A stretch of DNA of 64,000 nt from an uncultured Eubacteriales bacterium (GTDB lineage: Bacteria > Bacillota > Clostridia > Oscillospirales > QAMX01), in contig CAKTEH010000003.1 of NCBI GenBank assembly GCA_934546935.1, positions 1 to 64,000 on the forward strand, given 5' to 3'. The translations under genes and the position numbers were made by a program. Below, in pieces: positions 59,783 through 64,000 of this stretch (its first letter is position 1; each line of letters opens with the position of its first letter). The notes beneath the pieces were generated by a model that saw nothing but the letters and a program-made list of their open reading frames with translations, did no database searches and had not been told where the DNA came from.

Positions 59783-60910
59783 CTACAGCAGACAGCCATG
59801 TTTCACGTGAAACAATTTTGCGCCGTTTTTATTGTTCCGGATCATAGCATCCAGTGCAAAACAGGATTTGCTTTCACAGGCTGTGATAAACACCTGGCCC
59901 CGTCCGGTTCCGGAAAGTACATACTCCTGCCGCAGTGTGTCAAGTTCACTGAGTACATCGTCGAACAGCAGGATCGGATATTCGCCGCAAATTTCTGCGT
60001 AAAGCTCCCGCTGGGCAAGTTTAAGCGAAAGCACAGCTGTGCGCGTCTGGCCCTGTGAAGCAAAAGTTTTTGCTGGAAGGCCGTCAATGGTGATTTCCAA
60101 ATCATCCTTATGAGGGCCAGTCAAACAAGAACCAGAGGCGATTTCCGCATCACGGTGTGTACTGTAATGCTGCCAAAGCAGCTCATAAATTTCCTTTTGA
60201 GAAAGGCCGGGCTGCTGGATTGTGGAAACAGTTTTATAATGCAGGCCGAGTTCTTCTCTTCCCGCACTGATCTTTTCATGTTCTGCACTTGCAAAAACGG
60301 AAAGCTTTTCACAAAACGATTCCCTGTATGGAATCAGATATGCTCCATACCGGCATAGCTGTGTGGAAAAGTCATCAAGCGTATCCAGCAGGCGCGGATT
60401 TTCATGGAAATCCTTTAAAATCCGCATCTTGCTTGCAAGTATACGGTTATACTCTGCCAGATAAGAAATATAATTGGGTTTTAGCTGTGAGATTGCGTCG
60501 TCCAGGAAACGCCGTCTTCCGGATGGAGATTGCCGTATTAGGCCCAGGTCTTCCGGGCAAAAGAGAACGCATCGTATAATTCCCGCCGCATCTGCTTTTT
60601 TTGCGATACGTACGCCGTTGACTTGGATGCTGCGGCGGCCGGAAGAGGGGATTGTAATCTTTATCTTGCGGCTGCGTTCCTCACTGGAAGCTTGTGCTTC
60701 AATACAGGCGCTGTTTGCGCCGAAGCGGATCAGTTCAGCGTCTTTTGCGCCGCGAAAGGAAGAAATCAGGCTTAAATAGCAGATAGATTCCAGTGTGTTT
60801 GTTTTTCCCTGGGCATTTTCACCTGTAATAACATTCAGTCCTGGAGAAGGTTCCAAATAAAGGGAACGGATATTGCGGAAATCAGAAAGAGACAATGCTT
60901 CAATCAGCAT
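59783..60910 (-). CDS. recF: DNA replication and repair protein RecF
   Basis: A 375-residue SMC-like ATPase that loads RecA at gaps. Walker A is in VITGENAQGKTNTLESICYL, the signature is FASQGQTRTAVLSLKLA, and Walker B is PILLFDDVLSELD. It overlaps the upstream S4 gene by 7 bp. The last residues (GAKLFHVKHGCLL) extend slightly beyond the usual end. Confidence 0.95.
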   Translation of the reverse strand: MLIEALSLSDFRNIRSLYLEPSPGLNVITGENAQGKTNTLESICYLSLISSFRGAKDAELIRFGANSACIEAQASSEERSRKIKITIPSSGRRSIQVNGVRIAKKADAAGIIRCVLFCPEDLGLIRQSPSGRRRFLDDAISQLKPNYISYLAEYNRILASKMRILKDFHENPRLLDTLDDFSTQLCRYGAYLIPYRESFCEKLSVFASAEHEKISAGREELGLHYKTVSTIQQPGLSQKEIYELLWQHYSTHRDAEIASGSCLTGPHKDDLEITIDGLPAKTFASQGQTRTAVLSLKLAQRELYAEICGEYPILLFDDVLSELDTLRQEYVLSGTGRGQVFITACESKSCFALDAMIRNNKNGAKLFHVKHGCLL

Positions 60911-61116
60911 GGTGCTTCAATTTCAATATCGGCGCCGTGGAAAGAGAGGCTGTCGCCTGCATGCAGTTTTTTTCCGCGCATGGTGCAGACTTTTCCGTTG
61001 ACCTGAACTTGTCCATCGGCAATAGCAAGTTTAGCTTCGCCGCCTGTTGCGCACAGGCCTGCAAATTTAAGCAGCGCATCGAGTTTTATATATTCAGTTT
61101 GAATCAGGATTTTCAT
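60904..61116 (-). CDS. yaaA: S4-domain RNA-binding protein (YaaA/RlbA-like)
   Basis: A 70-residue stand-alone S4 domain: LDALLKFAGLCATGGEAKLA and VQVNGKVCTMRGKKLHAGD, with the typical KL..GD turn. The gene between dnaN and recF is conserved throughout Firmicutes; a role in ribosome biogenesis is suspected. The start overlaps the dnaN stop by one base (TGATG). Confidence 0.92.
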   Translation of the reverse strand: MKILIQTEYIKLDALLKFAGLCATGGEAKLAIADGQVQVNGKVCTMRGKKLHAGDSLSFHGADIEIEAPC

Positions 61117-62225
61117 CAGCCTTTTAACCTCACAGGCAGAATCAGGTAGAGATATGCTTCACCTTCCAGCGGTTTGATAATGCATGGAGAATTTGGCGTA
61201 TTGAGTTCAATACGGACTTCTTCATCCCGGCAGGCGCGCAGGGAGTCGAGCAGGTAGCGGGAGTTAAAGCCGATGGTTAAGTCTGTGCCGGTTATATTTT
61301 TAATCTTGCATTCATCGTATGCCTGTCCGAGTGCAGTGGTGCAGGTTAAAATAAGTTTGTCATCTGAAAAGTCGCATTTTACAAAGTTTTTCAATTTTTC
61401 ATTGGTAATCAAAGAGACGCGTTCAAGTGCAGTAATCAAGTCGGAAGTTTTTGCCTGGAGGATTTTGGTAGAGCTTTCTGGGATAGCATTTTGATAGTTT
61501 AGGAATTCGCCTTCCAGCAGTCTGGAAGTTAAAACGGTGTTGCCGAATTCGAAACAGATGTTGCGGCGGCTGATAGAAATATTTATGTTGTCATCGCTGT
61601 CGGACAGGAAACGGTCGACCTCGCGTAAGGCTTTGGCAGGGACGACAAAATTTAGATTTTTGGTGGAGTCCCCGCGTTCTACATGTTCTGTGCGCATGGC
61701 CAGGCGGAAACTGTCGAGTGCGACGACAACCAGTTCTTCTCCAGTAATTTTAAACAGGCAGCCGGTGATGATTGGACGGCTGTCGTTTTCGGATGCGGAA
61801 AAGATTGTGCCTTGAATAATCTTTTTCAGGGTGTTTTGTGGAAGGGTTGTGTAGCGTTCTTTTTGTACTGCAGGAAGTTCGGGGTAGTCGGATGGGGACA
61901 TACCAACAAGGTTGAAGACGGAAACGCCGCAAGAGATTGTAACATAGAGTTTTTCGTCACAGGAAATTGTAACGATGTCGTCAGGGAGTTTACGGATGAT
62001 GTCGGAAAGCAGGCGTCCATTGATGACGACAGTCCCGCGTTCGAGAATTTCTGCGCAGTTTTTGCAGCGGATGCCGACTTCCAGGTCAAATCCGGTTAAG
62101 ATGAGTTGTTCGTTTGCTTCGATTAAAATGCCTTCCAAAGCGGGGATGGTACTCTTGGCGGTGATTGCGTGCAGTGTGGCGTTAACCATTTCTACGATGA
62201 CGGATTTTTCGCATCGGAATTTCAT
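61116..62225 (-). CDS. dnaN: DNA polymerase III beta sliding clamp
   Basis: A 369-residue clamp with three tandem domains of about 120 residues. Beginning KFRCEKSVIVEMVNATLHAI, and ending with the conserved LLDSLRACRDEEVRIELNTP and YLILPVRLKG. The ATG at 62225 follows AAGGGG; a start nine codons earlier is unsupported. It lies 213 bp downstream of dnaA across a region rich in DnaA-box-like sequences. Confidence 0.97.
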   Translation of the reverse strand: MKFRCEKSVIVEMVNATLHAITAKSTIPALEGILIEANEQLILTGFDLEVGIRCKNCAEILERGTVVINGRLLSDIIRKLPDDIVTISCDEKLYVTISCGVSVFNLVGMSPSDYPELPAVQKERYTTLPQNTLKKIIQGTIFSASENDSRPIITGCLFKITGEELVVVALDSFRLAMRTEHVERGDSTKNLNFVVPAKALREVDRFLSDSDDNINISISRRNICFEFGNTVLTSRLLEGEFLNYQNAIPESSTKILQAKTSDLITALERVSLITNEKLKNFVKCDFSDDKLILTCTTALGQAYDECKIKNITGTDLTIGFNSRYLLDSLRACRDEEVRIELNTPNSPCIIKPLEGEAYLYLILPVRLKG

Positions 62226-62285
62226 GCTGTATCCCCTTTCTGTAATAAACAATAGTATTTTTTAGTATTCGTAGTAGTAGGTACC

Positions 62286-62438
62286 TGCGTTTTGTTGAAA
62301 AGCAGGAAAAATTTAGATTTTATGGGATTTTTTTCTGTGGACAGGCCTGTTGAAAAAAATCCGGTTTTCAACATGGTTCTACAGCCGTGGACGGCTTGTG
62401 GAAAAGTTTTTGGGATTGTGTTGTTTTCTGTTGAAAAC
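62286..62438. other. oriC: probable oriC: DnaA-box cluster and AT-rich element
   Basis: The dnaA-dnaN gap holds TGTTGAAAA three times (62293-62301, 62348-62356, 62429-62437), TTTTCAACA once (62365-62373), TGTGGAAAA (62397-62405) and TGTGGACAG (62336-62344). These are one to three mismatches from the DnaA box TGTGGATAA. A 25-bp AT-rich stretch at 62308-62334 could be the unwinding element. Position and gene order support an origin; which 9-mers bind DnaA is not known. Confidence 0.7.
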
Positions 62439-63746
62439 TTATTCCTGCCGTATGGCTTTTAAAAGCAAGTCGATGTTGTTTTTTAGAGCTTCGTCGCGCC
62501 GCATCCCATCCTCGATTTTTTTGACGGAATGCATGATGGTGGTGTGGTCGCGACCGCCGAAAGCGGCTCCGATTTCTGGAAAGGAGTATTTTGTGAGCGT
62601 GCGTGTCAAATAGATAGCGGCCTGGCGCGCCAGCACGACGTCCTGCCCGCGGCGGGATCCGGTAAGGTCGGATGGAGACATGCCGAAAAATTTAGCGACA
62701 ACATCGATTATGTAGGCAGGGGTTGGATTAATGCCTGGGTTTTCCTTATATATGTCGTCGATTGCCGCACTTGCGGTTTCCACGGTCAACGGCATCCCCA
62801 TGAAATTATTCAGTGCCTTGATTTTTTTTACGGCGCCTTCAAGCTGCCGGACATTGCTTTTGATTTTTTCTGCAAGGAAGTTAACAACAGGCGTTGGCAA
62901 TGCAAAACCCAGCACCTCTGATTTTTTGTATACGATTGCACAGCGCAATTCATAGTCTGGCGGGTTAATATCAGCGAGCAAGCCATATTCCAGGCGGTTG
63001 CGGATGCGGTCTTCAATACGTTTAATTTCCTTTGGCGGTCGGTCGGAAGTTAGTACGATCTGGTGCTTTGTTTCAACAAGGGCGTTAAAGGTGTGAAAAA
63101 ATTCTTCTTGGATGCTGTCTTTTCCGGCGATAAACTGAATATCGTCGAGCAGAAGGAAATGGGACTGCCGGTATAAGTTGCGAAACTCCTGCATTTTTCC
63201 GTTTCGCAGTGCCAAGACCATTTCATTTGTAAAATCTTCGGTAGATTTATAGGTAATTTTCCAGTCTGGATGTTCTTTTTTAACTTTGTTGGAGATTGCA
63301 AGCAGCAGGTGCGTTTTTCCGACGCCGGATGGGCCGTGAATTAACAAGGGGTTGTAGACTGTACCAGGGTTATTAGCTACGGCAAGCGCGGCGGCGTGGG
63401 CGAACCGATTGGAGTTTCCAACGACAAAATGGTCGAAGGTAAATTCATTATCCAGTCCATCGCTTTCCATTTCACGGTTTTCAAGGTAAATTTTATATTC
63501 CTGCTCAGTCAGAACCAGAACTTCCATATCTGAAGAGAAAATTTCCCGCCAGATTTCACGTAAAAGCTCAAGATATTTATTTTGGATCAGATTTTGTTTG
63601 ATCTGGTTGGGCGTAGTAAGAATAACACGGTCGGCTGAAAATTCTACCAGCGCGGCGTCGCCGAACCAGGTTTCAATTGTCGTCGGGGTGAGCTTCGCGG
63701 CCATCAGGTTAAGCGCCGCTTTCCAAAGGTCACCGGTGTTGTTCAT
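62439..63746 (-). CDS. dnaA: chromosomal replication initiator DnaA
   Basis: A 435-residue AAA+ initiator. Domain I: LWKAALNLMAAKLTPTTIETW. Walker A is HGPSGVGKTHLLLA, Walker B FLLLDDIQFIAGKD, and the DNA-binding signature of domain IV is GGRDHTTIMHSVKKIE. The linker (domain II) is short. The ATG at 63746 follows AGAGG; a longer frame is unsupported. Confidence 0.97.
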   Translation of the reverse strand: MNNTGDLWKAALNLMAAKLTPTTIETWFGDAALVEFSADRVILTTPNQIKQNLIQNKYLELLREIWREIFSSDMEVLVLTEQEYKIYLENREMESDGLDNEFTFDHFVVGNSNRFAHAAALAVANNPGTVYNPLLIHGPSGVGKTHLLLAISNKVKKEHPDWKITYKSTEDFTNEMVLALRNGKMQEFRNLYRQSHFLLLDDIQFIAGKDSIQEEFFHTFNALVETKHQIVLTSDRPPKEIKRIEDRIRNRLEYGLLADINPPDYELRCAIVYKKSEVLGFALPTPVVNFLAEKIKSNVRQLEGAVKKIKALNNFMGMPLTVETASAAIDDIYKENPGINPTPAYIIDVVAKFFGMSPSDLTGSRRGQDVVLARQAAIYLTRTLTKYSFPEIGAAFGGRDHTTIMHSVKKIEDGMRRDEALKNNIDLLLKAIRQE

Positions 63747-63808
63747 CAGAAAGTACCTCTTTCCGGCACGCAGGTGCCGCTTTTGCAAGGGGAATAATTA
63801 ACTATAAG

Positions 63809-63837
63809 ATTATAACACATTTGCAGGTAAATAACAA
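63809..63837 (-). promoter_or_regulatory. promoter of dnaA
   Basis: Minus strand: TTGTTA (63837-63832), 17-bp spacer, TATAAT (63814-63809), 62 bp before the ATG. Confidence 0.75.
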
Positions 63838-63882
63838 GGAAAATGCGAAAAAAACGTGCAGAAAACATTTTGTTTTGCAGCA

Positions 63883-63912
63883 AAAAACCGACGAAAAAGC
63901 TCGTCGGTTTTT
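63883..63912 (-). terminator. terminator between dnaA and the upstream unit
   Basis: Perfect 12-bp arms AAAAACCGACGA and TCGTCGGTTTTT with a six-base loop; T residues occur on both strands. It most likely ends the minus-strand gene cut by the window edge. Confidence 0.8.
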
Positions 63913-63937
63913 CTCTCCGTTTTTTTGCGCTTCCGGT

Positions 63938-64000
63938 TTAAAATGCCATACGGGAACATACGCCGTAAAGGTCTTCACGGAAGCTTTTCTTTTTTTCTAA
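63938..64000 (-). CDS. possible C-terminal fragment of an unidentified gene
   Basis: A minus-strand frame enters from the window edge and ends at TAA (63940-63938), reading KKKSFREDLYGVCSRMAF just before the stop. A terminator lies 25 bp downstream, which supports a real gene end. Twenty codons are too few to identify the product; it does not resemble the end of rpmH. Confidence 0.3.
   Translation of the reverse strand, partial: LEKKKSFREDLYGVCSRMAF

Noticed and set aside
1..64000. CRISPR array, IS element, prophage or genomic island
   Set aside because: No regularly spaced repeats, transposase, integrase or phage structural genes were seen; gene content and ribosome-binding sites look uniform throughout.
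1..64000. tRNA, rRNA, tmRNA or RNase P RNA genes
   Set aside because: I looked for cloverleaf-like T-arm sequences and rRNA motifs in the intergenic gaps and found none that I could support by eye.

Overview
The window reads as chromosome of a strictly anaerobic or microaerophilic low-to-mid GC Firmicute of the class Clostridia, probably an Oscillospirales-type gut bacterium. This is an inference from content: the dnaA-dnaN-S4-recF-remB-gyrB-gyrA order, a PerR-type regulator next to rubrerythrin, an ECF-type thiamine transporter S component, two tandem DegV proteins, a SecA with the C-terminal zinc motif, and strong AGGAGG ribosome-binding sites. No insertion sequence, phage gene, CRISPR array, rRNA or tRNA gene was seen. 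Most genes lie on the minus strand, which is codirectional with replication away from the origin at the right end.

Layout, left to right. (1) 0.26-4.1 kb, minus: kduI, a zinc-type dehydrogenase, proC and a GNAT acetyltransferase. (2) 4.6-6.2 kb, minus: a PerR-like regulator overlapping a three-part flavin reductase/rubredoxin/rubrerythrin fusion; a perfect 15-bp Per/Fur-box palindrome sits just downstream of a near-consensus promoter. (3) 6.4-8.5 kb, plus: a Gfo/Idh/MocA dehydrogenase and a TIM-barrel sugar isomerase. (4) 8.6-10.5 kb: a frameshifted small membrane protein and an O-antigen-ligase-like protein. (5) 10.6-16.6 kb, minus: the F1Fo ATP synthase operon atpBEFHAGDC, in which the delta subunit (atpH) lacks its whole N-terminal domain. 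(6) 17.3-19.8 kb, plus: a zinc-ribbon membrane protein, a DUF5685 protein and a J-domain protein. (7) 19.9-23 kb: a MaoC-like dehydratase broken by one amber codon, two DegV fatty-acid-binding proteins and a divergent TetR regulator. (8) 23-31 kb, minus: a ComEA-like protein, thioredoxin, a HEAT-repeat membrane protein, a MATE exporter, NudC, a GH105 glycosidase and an aldo/keto reductase.

(9) 33.9-36.8 kb, minus: a polar-amino-acid ABC importer whose leader is a lysine riboswitch with its own terminator. Its lipoprotein receptor appears circularly permuted. (10) 38.9-43.6 kb, plus: eamA-uxaB-uxaA-mscS, the tagaturonate/altronate branch of galacturonate breakdown. (11) 43.9-49.2 kb: lspA-rluD, a GH67 alpha-glucuronidase with a perfect consensus promoter, and thiT under a TPP riboswitch. 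(12) 49.5-63.8 kb, minus: L-lactate dehydrogenase, a GyrI-like protein, secA, a HAD phosphatase, gyrA, gyrB, remB, recF, the S4 protein, dnaN and dnaA. Repeated DnaA-box-like 9-mers in the dnaA-dnaN gap mark a probable oriC.

Together the catabolic genes (KduI, GH105, UxaA/UxaB, GH67, Gfo/Idh and isomerase) describe an organism that ferments uronic acids from pectin and glucuronoxylan, with lactate as one likely end product. Peroxide defence is by a PerR-controlled rubrerythrin system. The observations most worth checking are the permuted receptor under a lysine riboswitch, the truncated ATP synthase delta subunit, the PerR/fusion-peroxidase unit, the two disrupted genes, and a cluster of stem-loops including a perfect 21-bp inverted repeat beside ldh.
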